From positions 1 to 52,382 of the forward strand of contig JAQRMR010000002.1 of assembly GCA_028599115.1 (NCBI GenBank): DNA of 52,382 bases. The letters run 5' to 3'. The position numbers and the translations under genes are program-made. Positions 7,394-17,031 of this stretch are shown one piece after another (the stretch's first letter is position 1; every line of letters begins with the position of its first letter). The DNA comes from Methyloprofundus sp. GTDB taxonomy: Bacteria; Pseudomonadota; Gammaproteobacteria; Methylococcales; Methylomonadaceae. A model generated the notes under the pieces. It made no database searches. It saw only the letters and a program-made list of their open reading frames with translations, and was not told the DNA's origin.

Positions 7394-7666
7394 ATGCCAA
7401 AATATATAATTGAAAGAAATATTCCAGGCGCTGGAAATTTAACAGCAACAGAGCTACAGCAAATTTCACAAAAGTCATGCAATGTATTGAGTGAAATAGG
7501 TCCTCAAATTCAGTGGCTAGAAAGCTTTGTTACTGCGGATAAAATCTACTGCGTTTATATTGCACCCAATGAACAAGTTGTCAGAGAACATGCAGAAAAG
7601 GGCGGTTTTCCAGCGGATTCTGTTGCAGAAGTTAAAACAATGATTGATCCTACAACGAGCGAGTGA
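7394..7666 (+). CDS. DUF4242 family protein
   Basis: This 90-residue protein resembles the DUF4242 family (MPKYIIERNIPGAG start, QWLESFVTADKIYCVYIAP core, ending with a gxPAD-type EVKTMIDP tail). A nickel-binding actinobacterial member is known, but function is not general to the family. The gene has a strong AGGAGA ribosome-binding site and stands alone between the tungstate locus and the copper efflux locus. The single cysteine and scattered histidines do not by themselves show metal binding. Confidence 0.7.
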   Translation: MPKYIIERNIPGAGNLTATELQQISQKSCNVLSEIGPQIQWLESFVTADKIYCVYIAPNEQVVREHAEKGGFPADSVAEVKTMIDPTTSE

Positions 7667-7732
7667 TGAGCTAGGGAGCTAAGGTATTTCAGCCAACCCC
7701 GTATTACTCAAGCTTCATACGGACTACTAATG

Positions 7733-7769
7733 CATCACTATTAGATATTTTTACTATCTAATGGTGATG
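7733..7769. terminator. hairpin between convergent genes
   Basis: A 15-bp stem (7733-7747 with 7755-7769, one non-Watson-Crick pair) with a T-rich loop lies between the DUF4242 gene and cusA. It lacks a strong U-tract, so it is a probable rather than certain terminator. Confidence 0.5.
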
Positions 7770-7779
7770 TATCCAAAAT

Positions 7780-10700
7780 TTAACTTAAATGATGCTTTTC
7801 TTGAAATTGCAAAACTAAACTGTAAATAACAGGAAAAACGAATAAACTCAGCAATAATACTGTCAACATACCGCCTAGTACTGGCGCCGCAATTCGCTGG
7901 GTGACATCTGCTCCTGTCCCTGTGCTTAACATAATGGGAATCAAACCAATCATGGTTGAAAAGGCAGTAATAACAACAGGCCTTACGCGCAATGCCGTTG
8001 CATTGCTAACGGCTTGTTGGATTTGCTCAGCGGATAATAAAGTTTGAGTTTGTTTGCGTAATTTAGTGATTTCAATATCAATAAAATTCAATACCATGAC
8101 ACCTGTTTCAGCGGCTGTACCTGCTAAGGCAATAAACCCTACGTAAACAGCAACCGATAAATTAAAATCATAAAAATAGATTATCCAAATACCGCCAATT
8201 AAGCCGAAAGGCACTGTTAACATGACGATGACAGGTTCTGTGATATTGCCAAAGGTAAGGTATAAAAGAAAAAAGATAAGAAATAAAGTAATTGGCACCA
8301 CAACTTGTAACCTTGCGGCAGCGCGTTGCATATATTCAAATTGACCTGACCAAGTCACTGTATAACCGCTAGGAATACTGACTTTATCCGCTAATAATTG
8401 CTGTGCTTTTTGCACAAAACCGCCAATATCAGAGCTATTAATATCAACATAGACCCAAGCATTAGGCCGTGCATTTTCACTTTTTATAAAAGGTGGGCCG
8501 CGTCTTAAATTAAGCGTAGACACCATTTTTAAAGGGACTTGCTGGCCTGCTGGTGTGGCAATTAGTACTCTATTTAGGCTCTCTAGGTTATCGCGCAATT
8601 CACGGGGATAACGTAAGTTAACAGGGTAGCGCTCTAAGCCTTCAACCGTTTCGGTTATATTCATGCCACCAATAGCCGTTTGGATCACATCCTGTACATC
8701 ACCGACAGTTAAACCATAACGGGCGGCAGCTTTGCGGTTAATATCGAAATCTAAATAATAGCCCCCTACAGCGCGATCACCAAAAGCCGATGTTGTTTCA
8801 GGCAAGGTTTTCATGGCTTGTTCAATGCGGCTGGTAATTTCTTGTAATACATTTAGATCAGGCCCTGATACCTTAATGCCAACGGGTGTTTTTATGCCGG
8901 TTGATAACATGTCTATGCGGGTTTTAATAGGCATTGTCCAAGCATTAGCCAACCCCGGAAAATGCATGGCTTGTTCCATTTCTTGCATTAATTCTTGAGT
9001 GGTTTTATCAGGGTCAGGCCAGAGCGATTTATCCTTTAAGCGCACGGTTGTTTCTAGCATGGAAAGCGGCGCTGCATCGGTGGCTGTTTCAGCGCGGCCG
9101 ATTTTGCCAAATACCGACTTTACCTCGGGGAATGTTTTTAAAATTTTATCTGTTTGTTGTAATAATTCCTTTGCTTTGGTTATTGATATACCCGGAAAGG
9201 TAATGGGCATATATAAAATATCACCTTCATCTAAAGGCGGCATAAATTCACTGCCTATTTTAGAGAGCGGGTAATAAGTAGAGCCTAGCAAGAGTAAGGC
9301 AATGATTAAACTCATGCTGCGAAAGCGCATGGCCAGATTTAATAGGGGTGTATGTAAGTGATGCAATAAGCGATTGGTCGGGTTTTTATGTTCAGGAATA
9401 ATATTGCCACGGATAAAGTAGCCCATTAAAACAGGTACAACGGTGACGGTTAAAATTGCCGCTGCCGCCATCGCGTAGGATTTAGTAAAGGCCAAAGGGC
9501 TAAATAATCGACCTTCTTGTGCCTGCATAGTAAAAATAGGAATAAAAGAAACAGTAATGATCAGCAGGGAAAAAAACAGGGCAGGGCCAACTTCTTTTGA
9601 GGCTGTGCTAATGGCCTGCCAGCGCTCATCTTTAGTGAGTTCTCGTTGGTGTTTTTCGCGTGCATCTGCTAAATGTTTATGTGCATTTTCCACCATGACA
9701 ATCGCGCCATCAACCATATCGCCAATAGCAATGGCAATACCACCTAAAGACATAATATTGGCATTAATCCCTTGGTAACGCATGAGTATAAAAGCAGCTA
9801 AAATACCCAGCGGTAAGCTAATAACAATCACTAATGATGAACGTAAATGGAGTAAAAATAGCCCGACTAAAATACTGACAATGATTAGCTCTTGAATTAA
9901 AGCAGTGTTCAGTGTTTTAACGGCGCGGCCTATTAAATCACTACGGTCATAGACAGGAACAATTTCTACGCCTTTAGGTAAACCGCGTTTAAGTTCCGCT
10001 AATTTTTCCTTAACCGCCGCAATGGTTGCTTGAGCATTTTCACCCGTGCGCATAACAATAATGCCGCCAGCCACTTCTCCTTCACCATTTAAATCTGCTA
10101 AACCTCGACGTAATTCAGGGCCGATATGGACATGAGCAACATCTTGTAAACGTATGGGGGTTCCGTTGTCATTAACGCCTAAAGGAATGCTGTTTAAATC
10201 TTCAATTGATTGAATATAACCTAAACCACGTACCATATATTCGGTTTCTGCCATTTCAAGCAAGCGGCCGCCGACATCATTATTAGAACGAATAATGGCT
10301 TGTTTTACTTTTGATAAAGGAATGCCATAAGCTTGCAGTGCATTAGGGTCTACTTCAACTTGATACTGTTTAACAAAACCGCCAATTGCAGCCACTTCAG
10401 CAATACCTTTGACGGCTTGTAAGGGGTAACGCAAATACCAGTCTTGTAGAGAGCGTAATTGTGCTAAATCGTATTGCCCTGTTTTATCAATTAATGCATA
10501 TTCATAAATCCAGCCAACCCCTGTTGCATCAGGACCTAGTGTAGGCGTAATACCTTGGGGTAATTTACCGCTAACATAGTTTAATGATTCCAATACCCGC
10601 GAGCGTGCCCAATATAAATCAGTTCCATCTTCAAAAATAATATAAACAAAAGATAAGCCGAAAAAAGAATAACCACGCACGATTTTAGAATGCGGCACGG

Positions 10701-10923
10701 CTAACATTGCAGTCGTTAAAGGGTAAGTGACTTGGTCTTCAACGACTTGTGGTGATTGCCCGGGTACTTCAGTAAAAACAATTACCTGAACATCAGATAA
10801 ATCAGGGATTGCATCTAGCGGTAAGTGCTTATAAGACCAATAGCCGCCTAAGCCGAGTAAGGCCGCTAAAATTAAAACTAACACACGGTTATTGATGCTC
10901 TGTTCAATAAGGCGACTAATCAT
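7780..10923 (-). CDS. cusA: Cu(I)/Ag(I) efflux RND pump, inner-membrane subunit
   Basis: This 1047-residue heavy-metal-efflux RND protein drives export of monovalent copper or silver with the proton gradient. It has the usual 12-span plan with two large periplasmic loops. The membrane segment GDMVDGAIVMVENAH carries the acidic proton-relay residues. Three methionines that I align with the CusA metal site are kept (ILYMP, PLSMLETT, RIDMLSTG), favouring Cu/Ag over the Zn/Co/Cd substrates of CzcA. The start overlaps the end of cusB by 8 bases (ATGATTAG). It is the last gene of a minus-strand cusC-cusB-cusA operon. Confidence 0.92.
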   Translation of the reverse strand: MISRLIEQSINNRVLVLILAALLGLGGYWSYKHLPLDAIPDLSDVQVIVFTEVPGQSPQVVEDQVTYPLTTAMLAVPHSKIVRGYSFFGLSFVYIIFEDGTDLYWARSRVLESLNYVSGKLPQGITPTLGPDATGVGWIYEYALIDKTGQYDLAQLRSLQDWYLRYPLQAVKGIAEVAAIGGFVKQYQVEVDPNALQAYGIPLSKVKQAIIRSNNDVGGRLLEMAETEYMVRGLGYIQSIEDLNSIPLGVNDNGTPIRLQDVAHVHIGPELRRGLADLNGEGEVAGGIIVMRTGENAQATIAAVKEKLAELKRGLPKGVEIVPVYDRSDLIGRAVKTLNTALIQELIIVSILVGLFLLHLRSSLVIVISLPLGILAAFILMRYQGINANIMSLGGIAIAIGDMVDGAIVMVENAHKHLADAREKHQRELTKDERWQAISTASKEVGPALFFSLLIITVSFIPIFTMQAQEGRLFSPLAFTKSYAMAAAAILTVTVVPVLMGYFIRGNIIPEHKNPTNRLLHHLHTPLLNLAMRFRSMSLIIALLLLGSTYYPLSKIGSEFMPPLDEGDILYMPITFPGISITKAKELLQQTDKILKTFPEVKSVFGKIGRAETATDAAPLSMLETTVRLKDKSLWPDPDKTTQELMQEMEQAMHFPGLANAWTMPIKTRIDMLSTGIKTPVGIKVSGPDLNVLQEITSRIEQAMKTLPETTSAFGDRAVGGYYLDFDINRKAAARYGLTVGDVQDVIQTAIGGMNITETVEGLERYPVNLRYPRELRDNLESLNRVLIATPAGQQVPLKMVSTLNLRRGPPFIKSENARPNAWVYVDINSSDIGGFVQKAQQLLADKVSIPSGYTVTWSGQFEYMQRAAARLQVVVPITLFLIFFLLYLTFGNITEPVIVMLTVPFGLIGGIWIIYFYDFNLSVAVYVGFIALAGTAAETGVMVLNFIDIEITKLRKQTQTLLSAEQIQQAVSNATALRVRPVVITAFSTMIGLIPIMLSTGTGADVTQRIAAPVLGGMLTVLLLSLFVFPVIYSLVLQFQEKHHLS

Positions 10924-12253
10924 GAGTCATCTCCGAGTGATTCATTTGAGTTTGCTCGGTAGCATGGGAAGCGTTTATCTCTTTTGTTTGATTTTCGTTA
11001 GCGAACATTTTAGCGGTGGCTTCGCGTAATTTTGATTCAGAATCAATTAAAAATTGTGCTGATGTCACTACGCGATCACCGACTTTTAAGCCTTTTAAAA
11101 TGCTAACCTTTCCGCCGGAGGCAAGGCCTAATGTGACTAAACGAGGTTCAAATTTTCCTGGTTCACGAACAATAAATACTTGCTGTCGTGTACCTGAGCG
11201 AATAACGGCTTCCTCAGGAATAACTAAGGCATTATCTTGAGCATTTGCATGGATAGTGACTTCTGCAAACATATCAGGTTTTAATAATAAATCTGGGTTA
11301 TCAAATACTAAACGTACTTTAATGGTACGGGTTTTTGCATCAGCATAGGGGTAGATATAAGTTAAGTATCCAGTAAATGTTTTTCCTGGAATACCAACGA
11401 GCTGCATTTCTACCGTATCGCCTTCTTTAACCCAAGGCAGTTCATATTCATAAATATCGGCATAAACCCAAATTTCACGTAAATCAGCAATCATATAAAT
11501 TTCAGTAGCAGGGGTAACAAACTGCCCCTCACGTGCGCCAATTTTCATGACAACACCTTCCTTGGGAGTATGAATATGGAGGCTTTTTCTGATTTTATGC
11601 TTAGATTTTAATTCATGTAATTGGTGCTCTGGGACATCGAGTAACTTTAAGCGTTCCAAGGTACTTTGCACTAACTCTTTTGCGCCGCGTCGAATATCAG
11701 CAATCGGGCTATTTTTTAATGCATTAAAGTTTTTTAAAGCAAGCACATACTCTTGTTGGGTGATCAATAATTGAGGCGAGTAAATACTCAGTAAATCAGT
11801 GTTTTTTTCAACCCATTGTCCTGTTTTATTCACCGTAAGGGATTCAATCCAGCCTTCCGTTTTAGGGTGTAAGTGCAGCATGCGTTCTTCATTGTAAGCA
11901 ACGCGCCCGACGGCTCTCACTTTATGAGATAGTGTGGCATAGTGTGCGGCAGCTGTACGTACCCCTATGTTTTGTGTCGTAATACCATCAATCTTTACGC
12001 TGCCGGGAGGCGCTTTATGAGTGCTTTCATCTTCCTCATAAACAGGAATATAATCCATACCCATTGGGCCTTTCATGGGAGCATCTGAAGTGACTTCGGC
12101 ATTCATAGGGCTGCGATAAAATAGAATTTTTTTGCTAGTCGCTGCGGGTTGCTCAATCATTTGATTGCTGTGATTATTCGCCAGCCAGTAGCCACCCGAT
12201 AAACCGCTTAATAAAATGAGTAATGCAATGATAAAAAGTGTCAGCTTATTCAT
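10916..12253 (-). CDS. cusB: Cu/Ag efflux RND periplasmic adaptor
   Basis: This membrane-fusion protein of about 445 residues links CusA to the outer-membrane channel. After an N-terminal membrane anchor (LTLFIIALLILLSGLSGGYWLA) comes a heavy-metal-binding segment (YRSPMNAE...GPMGMDYIPVY), then the barrel-sandwich and coiled-coil adaptor body. The C-terminal tail is Met/His-rich (ATEQTQMNHSEMTHD) and may bind copper. I start it at 12253 because GGAAGAAATTT precedes that ATG and the overlap with cusC is a compact 8 bases; an upstream ATG at 12271 would add six residues and lengthen the overlap. Confidence 0.9.
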   Translation of the reverse strand: MNKLTLFIIALLILLSGLSGGYWLANNHSNQMIEQPAATSKKILFYRSPMNAEVTSDAPMKGPMGMDYIPVYEEDESTHKAPPGSVKIDGITTQNIGVRTAAAHYATLSHKVRAVGRVAYNEERMLHLHPKTEGWIESLTVNKTGQWVEKNTDLLSIYSPQLLITQQEYVLALKNFNALKNSPIADIRRGAKELVQSTLERLKLLDVPEHQLHELKSKHKIRKSLHIHTPKEGVVMKIGAREGQFVTPATEIYMIADLREIWVYADIYEYELPWVKEGDTVEMQLVGIPGKTFTGYLTYIYPYADAKTRTIKVRLVFDNPDLLLKPDMFAEVTIHANAQDNALVIPEEAVIRSGTRQQVFIVREPGKFEPRLVTLGLASGGKVSILKGLKVGDRVVTSAQFLIDSESKLREATAKMFANENQTKEINASHATEQTQMNHSEMTHD

Positions 12254-13511
12254 AAATTTCTTCCTTGCCAATAATGGCGATTAGCTGAGCTGCAGCTTGT
12301 TTGGCTAAACTGAGAGTTTGCCAGTACTGAATTTCGTAGTTATATAAAGTAACCTGACTACGCACTAAATTTAAAAAATCGACTTTATTGACTTGATAGC
12401 CGGCCAGCATAGAGGCAACTGTTTGTTTTGCTTGCGGGATAATACCTTGCTTAAATAAAACCGCTTGTTGTTGGTGTTGTTGATATTCACTATAAGCACT
12501 CGAGATATCCGCGCGTGTTTGATTCCATTGCTCTTTTAATAAATAGCGCTGCTGAATCAATTCACTATTGTATTGGTCGATGGCTTTTTGTTGTTTGCTG
12601 GCCGCAAAAATCGGTACTGTCATACTAACTTTAACGCTTAGTAAATCAGCGCGTGTTTGCCCTAGTGTGTTATCAACACGGCCGCCATAAAATACACCCA
12701 CTTTAAAATCAGGTAATAAATCTTTTTTAGCTAATTTTAATCGAGATTGCGCGGCATGAATGTTTTCACGGCGCGAGCTTAATAAAGCACGGGTATTTTC
12801 AGCTGCGCTATATAACAGTGTTTCATTTTTTAAGGGTGCTAATGTTTCGGGGACTATTTTAGGTAACTGAATAAGTTGGTTAGCAGGCCTAGAGAGTAAA
12901 GCATTGAGTTGAGCTTGATACTTTTTAAGTATTGCTTCGGTCTTTATTTGCTTATCCAATAATTTAGATAACTCTAACTGTGCTAATAAAACATCTTGTT
13001 GTAAGCCTTCACCGACCTCATATTTTGTTCTAGCAATATTAATAAATTGGCGTAATAAATTTTGATTTAGGTGGATGATATTTAAACTACGGTGTAAATA
13101 AAAAAGCATCCACCAATTTTGTTTAACATGACTTAATAAACGCAAACGTAACTCAGTGACATCATATTTAGCCGCTTCTGCTTGATAATCTGCTGTTTCA
13201 GCACTTAAGCTTAATTTGCCAAAAAAAGGAATGCTTTGGCTAATCCCTCCTTGCATTTGAGTCATATTTTCTTGAGCCAGATCAAAGCTATCAACAGGCA
13301 TATTGAGAGCATTAAAGCTAATAACAGGGTCGGGTAGGCTGCTGACTTGTGCGGAAATTGTAGACATTGCACTATAGCGCGCCTGCATTTGCGCTAAATT
13401 AGGGTTCTCTTGCACAGCAATTTTTAAAGCCGAAGAGAGATGTAAAATGTCCGCTTTAGCAAAACTAGTGACACATAGAATAACGATAAACGTTACTTGA
13501 CGAGCTAACAT
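12246..13511 (-). CDS. cusC: outer-membrane efflux channel (TolC/CusC family)
   Basis: This 421-residue outer-membrane factor has a signal peptide (MLARQVTFIVILCVTSFAKA) and two repeats of the long-helix outer-membrane efflux protein domain (LAQMQARY...; LRLAKKDLLPDF...). It forms the exit duct of the CusCBA pump. No lipobox cysteine is visible at the signal peptide end, unlike E. coli CusC. It is the first of the three pump genes. A perfect 14-bp palindrome lies 28 bases upstream of its start. Confidence 0.88.
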   Translation of the reverse strand: MLARQVTFIVILCVTSFAKADILHLSSALKIAVQENPNLAQMQARYSAMSTISAQVSSLPDPVISFNALNMPVDSFDLAQENMTQMQGGISQSIPFFGKLSLSAETADYQAEAAKYDVTELRLRLLSHVKQNWWMLFYLHRSLNIIHLNQNLLRQFINIARTKYEVGEGLQQDVLLAQLELSKLLDKQIKTEAILKKYQAQLNALLSRPANQLIQLPKIVPETLAPLKNETLLYSAAENTRALLSSRRENIHAAQSRLKLAKKDLLPDFKVGVFYGGRVDNTLGQTRADLLSVKVSMTVPIFAASKQQKAIDQYNSELIQQRYLLKEQWNQTRADISSAYSEYQQHQQQAVLFKQGIIPQAKQTVASMLAGYQVNKVDFLNLVRSQVTLYNYEIQYWQTLSLAKQAAAQLIAIIGKEEIYE

Positions 13512-13538
13512 GGTGAAGTCCTAAAAAACAATAGAATG

Positions 13539-13552
13539 ACAGTTTAAACTGT
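13539..13552. promoter_or_regulatory. palindrome upstream of cusC
   Basis: ACAGTTTAAACTGT is a perfect 14-bp palindrome between the small exported-protein gene and cusC. It could be a repressor or activator site. It does not match the CueR or CusR boxes I know. Confidence 0.3.
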
Positions 13553-13623
13553 GATTAAACGAGGAATAGGGCGCTAATTAAGTTATTTTAAAGATTTAAT
13601 AGCTAAAAAAGGCGCAACTATCC

Positions 13624-13974
13624 TTATAAAGCTATTGATATAGGTGGTCTGAAAAGAGAGGGGTAGTTAGGTGTCGTTGAAGCGGTGACTATAAAGTCAT
13701 TGAACAGGCTAGTCGATGTGGCGTATAGGCTGTGGTGAGATGAGGGAATGCTGAATAGGCTACAAAAATGTGAACCACAACTTGTCGCATAATGGCAGCC
13801 GAGTTCAGATGATTGCTGACTGTCTTGTGCTGGAATATGATTATCTGTGCTGCTTAACTCTGTATTCATTAAGCGTTTAGACATATCCATACCTATACAA
13901 TGATCAAACGCAGAAACAACAGGCGTCATCAGTAGGGAGAGTATAAGAAAAAGGGAGAGTCTGTTTGGGTTCAT
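13624..13974 (-). CDS. small exported Cys/His/Met-rich protein of the copper locus
   Basis: This 116-residue protein has a signal peptide (NRLSLFLILSLLMTPVVSA). A short mature part has clustered soft-metal ligands: DHCIGMDMSKRLM, then CHYATSCGSHFCSLF. It ends in a proline- and serine-rich tail (PSLFRPPISIAL). It lies 112 bases upstream of cusC on the same strand, so it is probably co-regulated with the efflux pump. The layout resembles small periplasmic proteins often found before copper efflux genes (DUF2946- or CopL-like), but I cannot assign it firmly. The ATG at 13974 is chosen because it places the signal peptide at the N-terminus; the frame stays open to 14046. Confidence 0.6.
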   Translation of the reverse strand: MNPNRLSLFLILSLLMTPVVSAFDHCIGMDMSKRLMNTELSSTDNHIPAQDSQQSSELGCHYATSCGSHFCSLFSIPSSHHSLYATSTSLFNDFIVTASTTPNYPSLFRPPISIAL

Positions 13975-14100
13975 GTTTTTGTAAATAGCACTAAATGTGA
14001 TAATTATTGTAGCACAGGGATTTAAAGATGCAGCGTTTGAAAGCATCCTTTTCAGTGCTTATTGATGCAATTAATACAGACTGAAAGCAGCAAAATATGC

Positions 14101-14517
14101 TCATAAATGCTTAGGGCTTTCGGCAAACTTAGGCAAACCTGGGTCCATTATGTCCCAAGCTTGTGCAGATGAAACCCAAAAATCCATGTGCGGTTGATAG
14201 ATGCTTGGGTCATCAAGTGTCGCTGCGTTCACTGGCCTTATTTTATCACTCCCTGAGTTACGGCCAAATAGTGCTGTGCCACATTGAGGGCAAAAACCAC
14301 GGTTCATGGTATTTCCGCTATCTGCCAAAGTGGGATATTCTTTATAAGGCCCCGTGATCACCAGTGCATCGTAAAGAACAAATAATACCGGTGTATAAGC
14401 GGTTCCACCTGATTTTTGGCAAGTGCGACAATGACAGTTTCCTGCGCCTATAGGCTTAGCTGAAATTTCATAGCTTACGGCACCGCAGAGACAGCGTCCT
14501 GTTATTGGAAGTTTCAT
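14101..14517 (-). CDS. GFA/CENP-V family zinc protein
   Basis: This 138-residue protein has the cysteine pattern of the GFA family: CLCG near the N-terminus, NCHCRTC near residue 30 and CPQCG near residue 95, which bind zinc. Members were named after a glutathione-dependent formaldehyde-activating enzyme, but many have no proven activity. In a C1-using bacterium a role with formaldehyde adducts would be attractive, but the sequence does not show this. It is divergent from the acyltransferase/hydrolase fusion gene. Confidence 0.85.
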   Translation of the reverse strand: MKLPITGRCLCGAVSYEISAKPIGAGNCHCRTCQKSGGTAYTPVLFVLYDALVITGPYKEYPTLADSGNTMNRGFCPQCGTALFGRNSGSDKIRPVNAATLDDPSIYQPHMDFWVSSAQAWDIMDPGLPKFAESPKHL

Positions 14518-14642
14518 ATTATGCTCACTTTTATTGAATATAAATAATAAATATGCTAGCTTTAATCTTAAGGTAATAATGAATTAAGTTAGGGATATAG
14601 GTCAAGTAGTAATGGTTTAAATAATCGCGCTGGTAAAAGCTC

Positions 14643-16934
14643 ATGAATAATAATAAAAAGAATTATGATGACTTAAAGGATATTGATTTAAAGACTTATG
14701 ATTGGTCTATTAGAGTTCTGCGTTCATTGACAAAGATGCTTAAAGTTAGGTTAAAACTTCATGCGCATGAGCAAGCTTTACAGGGTGATATATTTTTATG
14801 TAATCACTTTTCTCGTTTTGAAACATTTATCCCGCAGTTTTTAATTTATGAAGAAACGGGGGAATATAGCTGTGCGATAGCTTCCAGTGAGTTCTTCGAG
14901 AATGACACAATTTTTGCTGATTATTTAAATAATATAGGAGTGATTCCTCACGATCATCAGAAACTTTTTGCTAACCTTGCAAAGCAAATTTTTCTGGGAC
15001 GAAAAGTGATTATTTTTCCTGAAGGTGGCATGGTTAAAGATCGCCGTGTTTTAGATAACCAAGGCAATTATAGTATTTATTCCCGAATCACTGGTGAAAG
15101 GCGCAAACAGCATACGGGGGCTGCTGTTTTAGCGCAGGGTATAGAGGCTTTTAAGGCAGCGATACGAAACGCGTATGCGAATAAAAATTATGCGCAGTTA
15201 CTGCTGTGGAAAGAAGAGTTAAAACTAGAGACTTTAGATCAGTTACTTGCTACTGCGCTTAAACCAACTTTGATTATTCCATCAAATATTACTTTTTATC
15301 CTATTAGAGCATCTAATAATTTTTTATTAAAAGGCGTGAGTTTTTTTGCCGATGGCTTAACGATTCGACAAACTGAAGAATTGTTGATTGAAGGGAATAT
15401 CGTGCTGAAAAATACGGATATGGATTTACGCATGGGAGCTGCTGTAGATCCGCATGATGTATGGCATTGGTGGAACAGGTATGTACTGGATGTTGTTGCT
15501 GCGGATTTTAAGTCATTAGATGAAATTTTTTCTTTGTATACCTCTCCTAACAGTTGGAAGAAAAAGTTATTAGCCTATTATTTTAGAAAGAATTCAAAAT
15601 TGACACGTAATCAATATATGGAAAAAATATATGAGAATGTGACCATTAACTTAAGTCACTTAGCATCAACTCTCATCATGTATTGTATGAAAAGTGGTCA
15701 ACAACAGATTAAAAAGTATTGTTTTTATCATACTCTGTATAACGCTATTAAAGAGTTACAGGTGATGACTGGAATTAATTTACATAGAAGCTTACTTAAC
15801 CCCGATGAGTATAACGGTTTAATTGCAGGGCAAAGTGAACGATTTGAGCATTTTATTACTGCGGCAGAAACATCAGGTCTTATCGTTTCATACCGTGATA
15901 ATTATCAGTTTTTACCTAAGCTGTGTGAGGAAAGTGATTTTGATGCGATTAGGATGGAAAATCTTATAGCTGTTTATAATAATGAGGTTGAGCCTATCAG
16001 TGTGGTGAGAAAAACACTGATTAAGGCCTATAAAAATTGTTCGAAAATATCTAAACAAAAATTAGCTGAATGGGCTTTTGATGATGAAATGATTTCTTTA
16101 GCATGGGATAAGCAGCGTTATTCTAGGTCTCGACATCATAACCTTAATAAGCAAGAAGTGGCTCATGAAAGTCCAGCTCCTTTTCTATTAAAGCCAAAGA
16201 AAAGCAATATGATTGGCGTGCTTTTAATTCATGGCTTATTAGCTTCACCAGCAGAGTTAAGAGGCATTGCGGAAGAGTTAAATCAGTTAGGTTATTACGT
16301 TTTAGGGGTACGATTAAAGGGGCATGGCACTTCACCTCATGATTTAAGAAAACAAACTTTTGAAGACTGGTTTGCTTCAGCTCAGAGAGGCTTAAGTATT
16401 CTCGATGCTTATTGTGATTCTGTCGTTGTTATAGGGTTTTCAGCGGGGGGGGCTTTGGCACTTAAACTTGCCGCAGAAAATACTGCTAAGGTGGTTGCCG
16501 TTGTTGCCGTGGCGGTTCCTGTTAAATTTGTAGATAAATCCTTTTTCTTTGTCCCTTTATTACATGGTACTAATCGATTGATAAATTGGGTTTCTTCAGC
16601 AAAAGGTATTAAGCCTTTTTTGGAAAACTATACAGAGCATGAAGGCATTAATTATAGGCATGTACCTGTGAAAAGCTTGTATGAGTTAAGGCGATTGGTA
16701 GATGAAGTAGTGGGAAATGATTTACCCAAAATCACACAGCCCACATTAATTATTTATGCAGATAATGACCCCATTGTTGATACTGAAAGTGCCAATATTA
16801 TGTTTGATAAATTGCAGTGCCAGCGTAAAGAAAAGCAGGTTGTACATGCTAATCGACATGGTATCTTAATGGAAAATATAGGCGGTACTTGGGAGTCTAT
16901 AATCGATTTTTTAAAAAATGAGTTTTCATCTTAA
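14643..16934 (+). CDS. acyltransferase / alpha-beta hydrolase fusion protein
   Basis: This 763-residue protein joins two lipid enzymes. Residues 40-240 resemble the glycerolipid acyltransferase family, with NHFSRFE near residue 54 (the HxxxxD box carries Glu instead of Asp) and FPEGG near 127. The middle part (about 330-500) resembles the C-terminal region of PlsB-type acyltransferases. Residues 520-763 form a monoacylglycerol-lipase-like alpha/beta hydrolase with LIHGLLAS, nucleophile elbow GFSAGG, DNDPIVD and HANRHG as the likely triad. It lies just before the beta-oxidation genes, which suggests acyl-chain turnover or remodelling. An 8-base G tract encodes part of the nucleophile elbow. 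Confidence 0.75.
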   Translation: MNNNKKNYDDLKDIDLKTYDWSIRVLRSLTKMLKVRLKLHAHEQALQGDIFLCNHFSRFETFIPQFLIYEETGEYSCAIASSEFFENDTIFADYLNNIGVIPHDHQKLFANLAKQIFLGRKVIIFPEGGMVKDRRVLDNQGNYSIYSRITGERRKQHTGAAVLAQGIEAFKAAIRNAYANKNYAQLLLWKEELKLETLDQLLATALKPTLIIPSNITFYPIRASNNFLLKGVSFFADGLTIRQTEELLIEGNIVLKNTDMDLRMGAAVDPHDVWHWWNRYVLDVVAADFKSLDEIFSLYTSPNSWKKKLLAYYFRKNSKLTRNQYMEKIYENVTINLSHLASTLIMYCMKSGQQQIKKYCFYHTLYNAIKELQVMTGINLHRSLLNPDEYNGLIAGQSERFEHFITAAETSGLIVSYRDNYQFLPKLCEESDFDAIRMENLIAVYNNEVEPISVVRKTLIKAYKNCSKISKQKLAEWAFDDEMISLAWDKQRYSRSRHHNLNKQEVAHESPAPFLLKPKKSNMIGVLLIHGLLASPAELRGIAEELNQLGYYVLGVRLKGHGTSPHDLRKQTFEDWFASAQRGLSILDAYCDSVVVIGFSAGGALALKLAAENTAKVVAVVAVAVPVKFVDKSFFFVPLLHGTNRLINWVSSAKGIKPFLENYTEHEGINYRHVPVKSLYELRRLVDEVVGNDLPKITQPTLIIYADNDPIVDTESANIMFDKLQCQRKEKQVVHANRHGILMENIGGTWESIIDFLKNEFSS

Positions 16935-17031
16935 TGTTAATTATTTTATATCAAGTAGATAATGAATTAGTTGTTGATAAATATAGCAAATAATTAGATT
17001 TTATATATCTGCTTTTAAAAGGAGATAGGTC

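Noticed and set aside
13539-13552. ACAGTTTAAACTGT as a CusR or CueR box
   Set aside because: It matches neither known consensus; it is kept only as an unassigned palindrome.
14101-14517. GFA-family protein as a proven formaldehyde enzyme
   Set aside because: Only zinc-binding cysteines are visible; enzymatic activity is not proven for most family members, so no C1 role is claimed.
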